Positions 1 to 9,611 of a DNA stretch of 64,000 nt are shown here, in pieces (positions within the stretch are counted from its first letter, which is position 1; every line of letters begins with the position of its first letter). Position numbers and translations under genes: made by a program. The notes under the pieces were generated by a model. That model had not been told where the DNA came from. It searched no databases and worked only from the letters and a program-made list of their open reading frames with translations. This DNA is from Aphrocallistes beatrix. Taxonomy: Eukaryota; Porifera; Hexactinellida; Sceptrulophora; Aphrocallistidae. The stretch lies in assembly GCA_963281255.1 (NCBI GenBank), contig OY725492.1, forward strand, positions 3,773,104-3,837,103, given 5' to 3'.

Positions 1-1560
1 AACCCAAATATATTTGTGGTCGGTTCGATGGTCCTGAAGAAGGACTTCAGACGAAAGAAACGTGCAGGAGGAAAACTAGATCCAAGTTGGGTGGGACCAT
101 ATACTATTGTCAAAGCTCTTGGTAGAGGTCTCTACAGTCTTCAAGGAATTGTTGAACCCAGCAAGATCATCAGTAGGATAAATGGTACACATTTGAAGCG
201 ATACTATCAGGTAAATTTTAAATCTTTTATTATGCACGAATGTGGAAAATGTACACTCGAGTTTTCAATAGTATTTAATTTAGCCTCCAGTTTCGTCCTC
301 ACAAGAAATTCATCCACTACTACAATCTGAAGACCTACTTAACAAAAGTGGAGATGAAGAAGACTTTATTAATTCTCCAGTTTCCTTTTCTCTGGATAAT
401 CAACCCCCATGGTCATCTACCTCAGACATTTCATGTATTGATGAATGTGATTCACCTAAAACGCCACTGCTGGATTCTCAAACATCCATGGAGACTATAA
501 TTCCAGATGAATTTTCCAATATACCAAGTGTTAATGGTCGAAAGCGGTGTCTGATTATAAAACAGAATACTCCTAACAAAAAGAAAAAGGTAACGAACCA
601 ATTTATTTTTTGCATATATTTGTGTTTATGCTGCTTCAGTTTTCTAGTCAAAATGTTGCAGCAAAGAACCTGGTAATAAAGAGGCGACGTGCAAACAACT
701 CTATACCCGAAGTAACACTTGATTTGACGGAATATATACAGAGGAAATTTGTGAAGTGACGAATGAATATGAACCTGAAATTTGGATGGAAGGGGATATA
801 TACAAATTGTACAAGTCTGATAGAGATTTATTGCTTAATCCAAATGCGTGGCTCAATGACAATATTATATGTGCAGCGCAAAATATTCTGAAGCACCAAA
901 TGCCGCTTTTACAAGGCCTCCAAGTACCTTCATTAGGACAAACATGTTCTTTCGACATTGTAAAGCAGCCATTTCTGCAGATCTTACAAAATGGACAAGG
1001 CCATTGGCTACTGGTCAGCACTATAGGGACAAAACACGCCGAGATACATGTATATGACAGCATCTACCAATCTGTTAACATTAGGGTGAAGGAACAAATT
1101 GCATCCCTACTCTACACACAGGAAAAGGAGATTAAGCTAAAATTTATGAACAGTCAAAAACAATCTGGTAGCAACGATTGCGGATTATTTGCTGTAGCAA
1201 ACGCAACTCTTTTGTCTATGGGAAAAACCCCGGAAAAAATACTTAATGAATCAGCAGGGATTAATGAGAGGTCACTTGTACGAGTGTTTTATAGAAGGTA
1301 AAATAACAATATTCCCTTGGATTAAAGAGAGGAGGGACAAAGAAAAATTTCGCGAAGATACAATCAAATCTTGTACTATCAAAGTTTATTGCAAATGCAG
1401 AATGCCGGAATCGTCAATTGGTGACATGGTGGCATGCAGTGAATGTAAAAGCTGATATCATGTTCACTGCGTTTCAGTACCTAAAGAAGCGCTTGAAGAA
1501 AGAAAGTGAGAAAGTGAGATGGCTGTGTGAAGAGTGTCAAGAAAAAATCTGATGTAAAAT
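1..1560 (+). mobile_element. Degenerate 3' part of a Ginger-like DNA transposon (integrase C-terminus, Ulp1 protease, PHD finger)
   Basis: The frame is already open at base 1, so the 5' end lies outside. The first exon (about 1-210) encodes a basic segment followed by WVGPYTI, the GPY/F module at the C-terminus of Ty3/gypsy-type integrases. A phase-0 intron (211-283) leads to a Ser/Pro-rich linker exon (284-589). From about 744 a Ulp1/C48 cysteine protease follows: His in GHW, Asp in VYDS, Gln in SQKQ and Cys in SNDCGLF. A PHD finger (C-x-C, C-x2-C, H-x2-C, then WLCEEC) ends it. Integrase plus Ulp1 or OTU protease plus PHD is typical of Ginger1 cut-and-paste elements. The copy is broken: the frame shifts near 1250, a TGA stands at 1453-1455 where the PHD finger should have Trp, and another shift follows near 1500. 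A domesticated integrase gene is the alternative, but the breaks argue against it. Confidence 0.72.
744..1301 (+). pseudogene. Ulp1-like (C48) cysteine protease domain of the Ginger-like element
   Basis: The frame is open from about 744 and holds a complete-looking Ulp1/SENP fold of about 150 residues. WLND near the start, GHW, VYDS and SNDCG supply the substrate-groove Trp and the His-Asp-Cys triad. The reading frame that continues into the PHD finger (ORF from 1246) lies one frame away, so protease and PHD can no longer be made as one chain. In Ginger elements this protease is part of the transposase-associated protein; its role there is unknown. It is unrelated in context to the true SENP gene at 48361-51048. 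Confidence 0.65.
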
Positions 1561-1619
1561 AATAGCACTTAGTAATTTAGTCCTTTGGTGAATTATATTA
1601 GTAGTACCATTATAGTAGT

Positions 1620-1940
1620 TACAAGCGCGCTTCGCTTGCTTGCGCTGCGCGGCTGGCGGACACTTTGTGTCCGCGGGAGGCTCCCTTCGGTAGCCTGGAG
1701 GTGACATTGGTTAATTATAAGGGAGATATCATCTCTAAATATGACCATCTTAGTTTTAAAATCGATTTCACTCGAAAAGTCACCAAATTTGTCAATTTTT
1801 AAAATTTTGATGAGTAATGATGACGTCATAACAAAGTGATGAGTCATCATTTTTTGATGATAGTTACATCATATGTGAGGTATGTTAGTATACATATTCT
1901 ATTAAAATTTCAGCCTTCTATCTCCTATAATGGCTGAGCA
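1620..1940 (+). repeat. Dispersed repeat with GC-rich hairpins, copy A
   Basis: About 320 bp closely related to the reverse complement of 59680-60003. It starts with a GC-rich block of short stem-loops (for example GCGGACAC-TTT-GTGTCCGC) and runs into an AT-rich part with repeated TGATGA/TCATCA motifs, ending near TCTCCTATAATGG. No coding potential, terminal inverted repeats or target-site duplication were seen. It may be the end of a longer non-LTR or Penelope-like element, or a structured short interspersed element. Confidence 0.75.
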
Positions 1941-2848
1941 TAGCATTCTATATACTAAGGCAATGGCACTCACCAAAAAATTGGTACCATGGATTGGTTA
2001 AATACTTCAATCCTAAAACCGTTAATTAAATAACTGTTATTATCAACTATATAATTATCTCATATTGTGAGTTCATGGTTGTTTAAATATTCATTTTGAA
2101 AATATTATGTAACCACAATATTTATATTTACTTCACATACAACACTAGTGTATTACAATAATGTATTGTTTTGCTGCATATTATTTCTATTACTCATTTA
2201 TAATACCTCACTTGACAATACTAATTGCATAAATCATTTGGACGAGATGTCTTGTCTCGTGCCTGACTCGACTTCCAATTACAGAAGAGTAGAACACTTC
2301 ATGAAGTTTTTCAATTTTCTAAAGATGGTGCTCGTCGTGAAAATGGTATTGAGCCATTCCAAGACGTGTGAATACTACCAGAACAACAAGATCACGGGTG
2401 AGTGATTTCTTAAGTAATGTAGTTCATTATTCTAGAATCATGCATATATACATACTCAAGTTGGGTAGAAACAATTGACTGAATTTAAAAGACCAAGAAA
2501 AAGTGTTGCCTTCCCCAAATTTAGTAAATGCAATCCTCGTTACTACAAAAACGTGGGCATAAATACCTTATTAAAATTCGGACAAGTCCAATTTAACTAA
2601 ACGTGCTCCAAATTAACATCGGGACATTTCGCCTTTCCAACCTAACAAGCCTGCTGGTTGTCAGGTTGGAAAGGCGAAATGTAATTTTGGCCCTTAAGAT
2701 TTTATATTAGTCAACTTCAGCCGGACTGTTAGCTTATATCATGGATAAGAACAGTGTAGACCAGAACTAAACTGTTGAGTTCTTGAAATTCGTTAATGAT
2801 GTTTAGGAGATGTTCAATGTGAATTGGGTAGGGAAGAATAGTCGTTTA
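1941..2848. other. Intergenic DNA, no gene seen; contains one strong hairpin
   Basis: AT-rich sequence without a supportable reading frame. The small open frame around 2148-2405 has no recognisable domain and no splice or homology support. The only structure of note is the inverted repeat at 2624-2682, listed separately. Confidence 0.6.
2624..2682. repeat. 59-nt near-perfect hairpin
   Basis: Arms ACATTTCGCCTTTCCAACCT (2624-2643) and AGGTTGGAAAGGCGAAATGT (2663-2682) are perfect complements. Inside them ACAAgCC and GGTTGT extend the stem to about 26 bp with one mismatch and one bulge, leaving a TGCT loop. It could be a tiny palindromic transposon relic or a precursor of a structured RNA. Nothing in the sequence shows that it is transcribed. 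Confidence 0.8.
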
Positions 2849-2856
2849 ACGACGAT

Positions 2857-3010
2857 CATAGGCGTAACTATTTTGATTTTTTCATGGTTAGCTGGGGTGG
2901 CGAGATTTGTAAACATATATCAAACTAATGTGGCATGTCACCCCAAGTCAACATAACATTTAGGTATGTGGTGGCACGCTACCCCTGCCACCCCTGGAGT
3001 TACACCTATG
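2857..3010. mobile_element. hAT-type MITE, 154 bp
   Basis: Terminal inverted repeats CATAGGCGTAACT and AGTTACACCTATG bound a 154-bp non-coding element. It is flanked by a perfect 8-bp target-site duplication, ACGACGAT, at 2849-2856 and 3011-3018. The 8-bp duplication is diagnostic of the hAT superfamily. The ends resemble those of the MITEs at 15195 and 26275. Confidence 0.88.
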
Positions 3011-3375
3011 ACGACGATGTATCTGCACCCTCAGCAGAAATTTAAAACATTTATTCTGGCTCTTCCCGTACTAATATTATTCATTTGGCATGTGCTACTA
3101 TGGAACTAAAACATTGTATACACTTCTAATAAAGTTAAGACCTATATATAATGCACTAGTATTGAAACAAGAGAATAGTAAACTGGCTAAATTCAAGAAC
3201 TAATTTATTATATTCTTTGTTTATTTAGTCAACTTCACAGACTGTAGAAATCAACTTCACAGACTGTAGAAGTCCGGAATGTGTGACTATATTCTATTGA
3301 AAGGCCCGAGTGTGATTGTTCCTTAGTACCTTGTAGAAGTATATTGTTCCCTTATGATGCCTCAAGTCTCAGGTC

Positions 3376-3566
3376 TCAAGTCAAGTCAAGTCAAGTCAAG
3401 TCAAGTCAAGTCAAGTCAAGTCAAGTCAAGTCGAGTCATGTCAAGTCAAGTCAAGTCGAGTCATGTCATGTCATGTCATGTCATGTCATGTCATGTCATG
3501 TCATGTCATGTCATGTCATGTCATGTCATGTCATGTCAAGTCATGTCATGTCATGTCATGTCATGT
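3376..3566. repeat. Pentanucleotide satellite (TCAAG)n then (TCATG)n
   Basis: About 190 bp of a 5-bp tandem repeat. The first part is TCAAG units and the second TCATG units, with a few TCGAG and isolated TCAAG interruptions. All three forward frames are open across it because a 5-mer has no stop here, so predicted proteins of Ser-Ser-Gln-Val or Ser-Cys-His-Val repeats are artefacts. TCATG overlaps its own complement CATGA, so that half can form cruciforms. Confidence 0.95.
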
Positions 3567-3889
3567 GTATTATATGACAAAGGGGACCGTCCATGGCGCA
3601 GTACATGGTCCGGCCGGACCAACTGTAGGGGGGACCATAGATAGCATGACAGTTACAACTAAATCCCAAATTATGTTAATTGAGTGTAGATACGAATGTA
3701 TCCCAATCCCATTTTTATTCCACTATAGTCCGAGATTTTATTTTCCCTAGGTAACACCAATAGCTATATATCGATTTTTGAGCGTCTAAGATTCAAAAAT
3801 ATTCTGGGGGGCAAGCCCCTGAGGTTTTATTTTATTTTCCAAAATTTGGTGCCTATGATACTTGTAGAATCAATAGATCATTCGCCGCA
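3567..3889. other. Non-coding DNA upstream of the RVxF gene
   Basis: No reading frame can be supported. A short GC hairpin (GGGGC-AA-GCCCC, near 3806) is followed by T-rich sequence, resembling the tail of a retroposed repeat. The 5' UTR and promoter of the gene at 3890 should lie here. Confidence 0.5.
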
Positions 3890-4777
3890 TTGATGGATTT
3901 TCAAGAGATCAATGATACAAATGTCGAGTTAGAAAGATCAGAGAATAATACACCCATACAGACTCCTGTTGAATCTATTCCAACAGATCCAGTGCTAGAG
4001 TCTGTTCCATTACTCCCGTCTAATGGCGACTCGAGTGTTTTAGAGATGGAAACAGTTCCAGATGAGAATAAGCCCCAATCCATTGTTCCATCCAATGAAG
4101 CTAAGTCTGCAGAAGCAGTGGCAGGAGTTGAAGAGGTGTCTGATCAAGAGCAGACTCCAGTTCTAATCAGTGTCTCCAGCGAGCAGAGTGACACAGCTAA
4201 CCTCGATTCTGTCCTGGACGTGGATCCGTCAGTGGATCCTGAGAACAAGGACAGTGTGGAAGTAGTCTCCTTCAAGGAGGGGTCCATCTCTCCTGCCAGC
4301 CCCACCAGGTCCAGCCTGTCGAGCAAGGGCTCTCGATCTAAACAGCGTAAGCGAGTCTCCTTCAACGAGAAGAGAGAAGATGAGGTTCCATGCAGCACGA
4401 TATGGCCGCGTTCTGATGAGTTCACGGTCGAGGCCGGGGAAGAAGGTGTGAAGAAGTACGTGAGGGAGTGCTGGAGCCTCGAGGAGTCCTGGCTCCACTG
4501 TGTGGACTACTTGGGAGAAGAGCCCGCTTCCTCTGGCAGACATCGATACCGAGTCAAGTTCTCTCAGCCCACTAGGCGTAGACCGATCCCTGCGCACGCT
4601 GCTTCCGTCTACTTCACTCTGGCTGCGGGGTGCAAGGGGGAGGATAGGGTGGAGGTGTGGTGGGTGTTGGAGGGACAGAGGCTGGTACACAGGCCGGGAG
4701 AGGGACAGTTCATAGAGCAGTGGCTGAAGGATGTCCTAGAGGCTAAGGCTATCATCTGTGCGGAGACTTTGTTCTGA
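3890..4777 (+). CDS. Unknown 295-residue protein with a PP1-docking (RVxF) motif
   Basis: A single-exon frame that begins with two consecutive Met codons. Residues 1 to about 150 are acidic, Ser/Thr/Pro-rich and probably disordered. The basic patch KQRKRVSF near residue 155 matches the classical docking motif for protein phosphatase 1 ([KR][KR]VxF). The last 110 residues are compact, with many Trp and aromatic residues (ECWSLEESWLHCVDYLG, VEVWWVLEGQ), and look like a folded domain I do not recognise. Base composition becomes GC-richer in this half, as in other coding exons of the window. The gene reads in the same direction as SRP72, 390 bp downstream. A role as a PP1 regulatory subunit is only inferred from the short motif. 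Confidence 0.65.
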   Translation: MMDFQEINDTNVELERSENNTPIQTPVESIPTDPVLESVPLLPSNGDSSVLEMETVPDENKPQSIVPSNEAKSAEAVAGVEEVSDQEQTPVLISVSSEQSDTANLDSVLDVDPSVDPENKDSVEVVSFKEGSISPASPTRSSLSSKGSRSKQRKRVSFNEKREDEVPCSTIWPRSDEFTVEAGEEGVKKYVRECWSLEESWLHCVDYLGEEPASSGRHRYRVKFSQPTRRRPIPAHAASVYFTLAAGCKGEDRVEVWWVLEGQRLVHRPGEGQFIEQWLKDVLEAKAIICAETLF

Positions 4778-5164
4778 ATGGCTCCACCACACTGACAGCA
4801 ACCCGCATCCTTATTTACTGATTGTAATGCCATATTGTATTGCGTACATATCCTTCAAATGCTATAGCATATACTCGTGTGTACTTTTCGTGCTTTTCGC
4901 GGAATTGTGTACATTCTTTTCGTTGGAAGATATTTTATTATTACGTGATCGTATATATTACACGTATTTATGCATCTCAGCTATTCTACTGTAACTGAAT
5001 AGGTTGGAAAGTTCCCGAAATATTTTTCAGGATGAGAATTAGATAGAATATGCATTTACCCTAAATACTATACGATTAATTACCTCGTCTTAAACTCGAA
5101 AGAGTTTGGTCTCAAATTTAAAATGCGCGTTTACTAGCTCGATAGGTTAGCCCAACCCCGTCGG
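4778..5164. other. Intergenic spacer before SRP72
   Basis: No gene, repeat or RNA was recognised. The last 60 bp, including a short GC-rich stretch before the ATG, should hold the SRP72 start region. Confidence 0.5.
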
Positions 5165-7093
5165 ATGGCTACGAACACACCCAGGGGACGCCCCCCTCCG
5201 CAGGACGTGCTGCCTCAGCTGTTCCAGCAGCTGAACATCTGCACGGGCACGGACGACTACGTACGGTCGCGGAGGCTGGCGGACCAGATCTTGAAACAGG
5301 ACCCCTCTCAGTGGGACGCCTTCTACACCAAACTCGTCTGCTTCGTGCACGAGTCCAACTTCGAGGCTGTGCTTAGGAATATTTCTTCGCACAAGTTCGG
5401 TGATCGGACGAGAGAACTCGCGTTTATTCACGCCTACACTCTGTATCGTCTCAACCGACACCAGGAAGCGCTCACAACTCTCTCCAAGTCCGAGACAGGA
5501 ATCCGGGAGTTGGAGCTCAGAGCTCAGATACTCTACAAGATGGAGCAGTACGCTGAGTCTGCTGGTGTGTACCAGCGCGAAATTTCACACCTTGAAGAGA
5601 TAGACTCGGACAGACTGGTCAACCAACTAGCTGCTCTCAGCCTCAGTTCTCCCCCACCCACCACTGACACCCCCATACGGACAGAGACGTTGGAGACGTA
5701 TGAACAGCTGTACAACTACTCCAGCTACCTCCTTAGCAACGGCAGTGCACACCTGGCATTGGACTATCTGGAGAGAGCGGAGAGTACGGCCGTCTCCGAG
5801 ATGACGAACGACCCTGACTACTCGACGGAGGAGCTAGAGGACGAGATGAGTGCGATCCGAGTGCAGAAAGCGTTCGCACTCCAGTGCTTGGGCCGCTCAC
5901 AAGAAGCGAGTAAGATCTACTCCCGCATTATCAAGCAGAAGGTGTCAGACCATTCAGTCAGTGCTGTCGCCTCGAATAACATCGTCAGCATCAACAAGGA
6001 GAAAGACGTCTTCGACTCCAGGAAGAGGATCAAGGCGTCCAGCAGCGACGTGGCTCTCAAGAAGATGACGTCACAGCAGAGAAGCACCATCCACTTCAAC
6101 AAGTGTCTGCTGGCCATCAACACGAACCAGCTGGCGCAGGCTAAGTCTGGGCTGGAGATGGTGAAAAAGATGCAGAAGAATGGGCAGGATTTGGCGCTTC
6201 TATTAGAGCTAGCTATTCAGTATAAGCTGGGAGAAATAGGCGCCTCAAAGCAATCTCTTCTCGACATTCTCTCCAGTCACCCGAACTCCCCCGCCATCGT
6301 TCTCACTCTCTCCCAGATCGCGCTCAGTTCTGGACAGTTTGAGTTGTCCTGTGAGATTGTCTGCAGCTGTCCGCCCCTCTGCTTCACACCCGGGATCGTG
6401 TCCTTCGTGGTGTCCCTCTACGCGAAGCTGAGGAGGTACGACAAGATTGACGAGGTGTTGGTTAACGCTATCAACCACTGGACTTCTCTGAAGGAGTCTG
6501 ATCCCAAAGCTGTTGAGTATATAAAGAAATACGTATGCCATGCGGCTAACTATAAGTTGTTACAGAATTGTTATGTTGAAGCAGCGGAATTTCTTGAGAA
6601 ATATCGCGATTTTTTTCAGGAAGATCGCGTTTATTTGCATCTCCTTATAAACACATACGCTGCGATTGATATCACGAAAGCTGAGAAAGTGCTCTCTGGC
6701 CTGAAACAGGAGGAAGTGAAGACGGTGGACGTTGAGGAACTAGAAAAGGTACAGAACCTCCGTCAGGTGATAACGAAGAAAACTCCTCTCCTAGACAAGA
6801 TTGGAAAGAAGGACGAAAAAAGTCGAAAGGAAATAAAACCAAAGCGAAAGAAAAAGAAAAAGGGGAAACTCCCACAAAACTATAATCCCAATTCGCCCCC
6901 TGATGCGGAACGCTGGCTCCCACTCAAGGAGAGGTCTTATTACAAGAAAATGAAGAAGAAAGGCGGGCTGGGACGGAGACACTACGGCAAATATGCACAG
7001 CAGCAGCCGGTTGAGGCTGATAAGCCTAAATCCTCACAGTCAGTCAGTCACAAAAAGAAACCGAAAGGTAAAAAGAAAAACAAGAGGTGGTAG
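5165..7093 (+). CDS. SRP72: Signal recognition particle subunit SRP72
   Basis: Subunit of the cytoplasmic signal recognition particle, which binds SRP RNA together with SRP68 and targets ribosomes making secretory proteins to the ER. The 642-residue frame has no intron; human SRP72 has 671 residues. The N-terminal two thirds are tandem TPR-like helical repeats (for example HAYTLYRLNRHQEALTTL). The C-terminus holds the family's RNA-binding signature, a Lys-rich stretch followed by PDAERWLPLKERSYY (about residues 577-591), and then a long Lys-rich tail. The start is the first Met, in good context (cggATGG). A short overlapping minus-strand frame is a shadow. Confidence 0.95.
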   Translation: MATNTPRGRPPPQDVLPQLFQQLNICTGTDDYVRSRRLADQILKQDPSQWDAFYTKLVCFVHESNFEAVLRNISSHKFGDRTRELAFIHAYTLYRLNRHQEALTTLSKSETGIRELELRAQILYKMEQYAESAGVYQREISHLEEIDSDRLVNQLAALSLSSPPPTTDTPIRTETLETYEQLYNYSSYLLSNGSAHLALDYLERAESTAVSEMTNDPDYSTEELEDEMSAIRVQKAFALQCLGRSQEASKIYSRIIKQKVSDHSVSAVASNNIVSINKEKDVFDSRKRIKASSSDVALKKMTSQQRSTIHFNKCLLAINTNQLAQAKSGLEMVKKMQKNGQDLALLLELAIQYKLGEIGASKQSLLDILSSHPNSPAIVLTLSQIALSSGQFELSCEIVCSCPPLCFTPGIVSFVVSLYAKLRRYDKIDEVLVNAINHWTSLKESDPKAVEYIKKYVCHAANYKLLQNCYVEAAEFLEKYRDFFQEDRVYLHLLINTYAAIDITKAEKVLSGLKQEEVKTVDVEELEKVQNLRQVITKKTPLLDKIGKKDEKSRKEIKPKRKKKKKGKLPQNYNPNSPPDAERWLPLKERSYYKKMKKKGGLGRRHYGKYAQQQPVEADKPKSSQSVSHKKKPKGKKKNKRW

Positions 7094-9611
7094 TCGCTAA
7101 TGCTCACTGAGATAGTGTTAGGATATTTGAGAATATTTATTTGCTAGTTGTAAGTTAATGAATGTGCATCATCGTTAAAATGTCCTAGTGACTGAAATAC
7201 CCGAATATTATAGTTTCTACGATTGATATGTATCAAAGCGACTAATCCGAGGTGAATACAATGCAGTTCTCGTACTGGTGTATTCCATATACGGACGTCA
7301 TTTATCCATTATTTTCATGCCTCAATATGATACCTGCAAATAATTATTTATTCATTTTCGATATACCTAGTTTTTCTTCAACTACTGCCTAATTTTATTT
7401 AATCGCCTCCTTTTTATCAGAGAGATATCTAGCAAAGATTAGAGTTTATTGTTTCTACTTCTTCCATTCTCAGATAGGACATTCGCAAATTCCTATCTTG
7501 CACCGTGTAACTACAATCACAATCGTAACCATAAGGTGTAGCATAATCACACACTACTCCGCGATGCGATTTATTTTATTAACTTGAGTTGAAGGCTTGT
7601 TGCTATGCCTTGTATATTGTACGGTGCATTATCAGAAAACCTTGTCGCGACTGATGACTGATTTGGCTAATACCGTCTCAAATTATATCCAAACTTAAGC
7701 ACACAAGCGTCTTTGAATGTCTTCAATCATTCTTTCTTCATTAATGATCGAGGTTTATGAGTGTGCACTTCTTTTTGTCCTGAGAAGCCAATGTAGTTTC
7801 CCACATTTCTTGTCATTCGATGGCAATTTTGATCCGAATTTGTATTATTGTCAGGTTGAGATTGAAGCTTCAAAATGTATACCTTAATTAATTAAATACA
7901 AGTTTGAGGAAACTGGAGTAATTGATCTTTTCATTCGGACATAATTTGCTTTAGGTGAAAAAAAAGTGTCGGATTATGCATTACAATTATCTAACTCTAA
8001 TCATAGTAGGAAACAATGCCGGATTATAGAGACTTCCAGAATATTGAGGTGTTGGATTATGCAGTTTCTATTGTGGGTTTAGTCTCCTCTGCTTAATCAT
8101 TAACTCTTATGCTTCTGTAACTGGGCTTGTTCCGATCAAAAGTCTCCTAAAAGAAAGATATGATACCATCGATACCGCTTATTTGTAGAAGTTCAAATTT
8201 TTTCAATTTTCGCAAATTCCAGGGTTTTGTATTTGTAATTGTATTATAAAATTCATTATTCTCACAGCTTGACTTGAAATTTTTCTTTTAAACTAGAAAT
8301 TACGCAAGGTTAAATCTTGAAATAATTCACAGTATAGATATGTTTCATATCTGCATGATCACGGCCATATAGAGCTATTTGTGGGTACATCAGAATATTC
8401 CACACACACATGAATCTAAATTTCAGTTCATTTTGGAGTTGCACTATTTGTCTGATGTGTCGAACAAAATTATATTCTGACTGCCTACGCGTTATTAATA
8501 TTATTTTTGACGCCAATATACACTGACTGAACAAAAGTATTCGTATACCCCATAATTCCCCATACAAATAGTTATAATACTGATTTATTTAGCGAGTCAA
8601 GGTATTTAATTGGTAAGAGATACGCTTAATTTGTCTTCAAATTCGAATTCTCCACATTCAAATTACCCACTTTATAAGCTTTTAACTTAATTACTCTCTT
8701 TCAAAATTAAGTATTTTCGGCATTTGCTACCCTATGCCACATATCACGAGTAATCACCATTGTATATGATGGCATAAGTGGTACGATGTGGCACAGTCTG
8801 AGAATATTTAACCTTGTGGGAGATTAATTGAGTGGAAAGATCATAAAATGAGTAATTCGAATATGGAGAATTCGAATTTGAAGTTAAATTAAGCGTATCT
8901 CTTACCAATTAAATACCTTGACTCGCTAAATAAATCAGTATTATAACTATTTGTATAGGAAATTATGGGGTGTACGAATACTTTTGTTCAGGCAGTGTAT
9001 GAGGGTATGTCTCCAAGGCTAAATGAACCCTTATTTTAATGCAAGTGCACCCGGATTTATTGATAAAAATTGGGTTGGATCAATTTGTATGTAGCTGTAT
9101 ATCGTCACAAGTAGTACTAGCTAATTAGTTAATTAATCCCGTCCCACTCCACGTAGCATGCTCTTCCTACGCTAGATATATTTCTGATAACATAATCAGT
9201 TAAACCTAATTATGTCCTTTGCTTCGCTGTTTCAGTGCATTTCTAGGCAAAATGTTGTCTCATACTTCCAGGAAGAACAAGATGGACAATTAGTATGTCA
9301 GCATTAGTCCAAATAGGAAGTTCAGTCGTCTTGATTGTCACAATTAATTACGTACTTCTAAGCTATGCTTTATACGACTATACTGAGTTATCTCGTTCTT
9401 TAAAGAAGAAGCTACTAAGGCCTCTTTCCGTTACGAGAGATAGCAATACGTACATCGTAGCTTACATATGTTATCAATCGAATTGATTAAATGAATGCAT
9501 TCAGATCTAAGACTTAGCACTAAGAAGGAGCGAACTATTTTGTTTCTTGATCTGAACTCTCTCTCTCTACTCGGATTTTCCTTTATATGTACTAATGTAA
9601 TTGTGTATAAA
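7094..9611. other. 2.5-kb intergenic region with one foldback element
   Basis: AT-rich DNA between SRP72 and DNAJC11 with no supportable gene. The only recognised element is the palindromic MITE at 8521-8997. The small open frames here lack domains and codon bias. Confidence 0.55.
8521..8997. mobile_element. Tc1/mariner-type foldback MITE, 477 bp
   Basis: Starts CACTGACTGAACAAAAGTAT and ends with the complement, ATACTTTTGTTCAGGCAGTG, each next to TA (8519-8520 and 8998-8999), the target duplication of Tc1/mariner elements. The inverted repeats run about 150 bp inward with very few differences, leaving about 180 bp of unrelated centre. No transposase is encoded. Similar but less complete ends occur at 36843 and near 25040-25074 (CACTCCC-TACCAAA), suggesting a small family. 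Confidence 0.85.

Noticed and set aside
3376-3566. Possible CRISPR-like array
   Set aside because: The repeat is a continuous 5-bp satellite without spacers, in a eukaryotic genome.
3344-3750. Three overlapping open frames encoding Ser-Gln-Val-Lys and Ser-Cys-His-Val repeats
   Set aside because: They are translations of a 5-bp tandem repeat that has no stop codon in any forward frame, with no gene context.
9495-9611. Upstream in-frame Met extending DNAJC11 by 39 residues
   Set aside because: The extension is hydrophobic, absent from the family, and precedes a Met in much better context at 9612.
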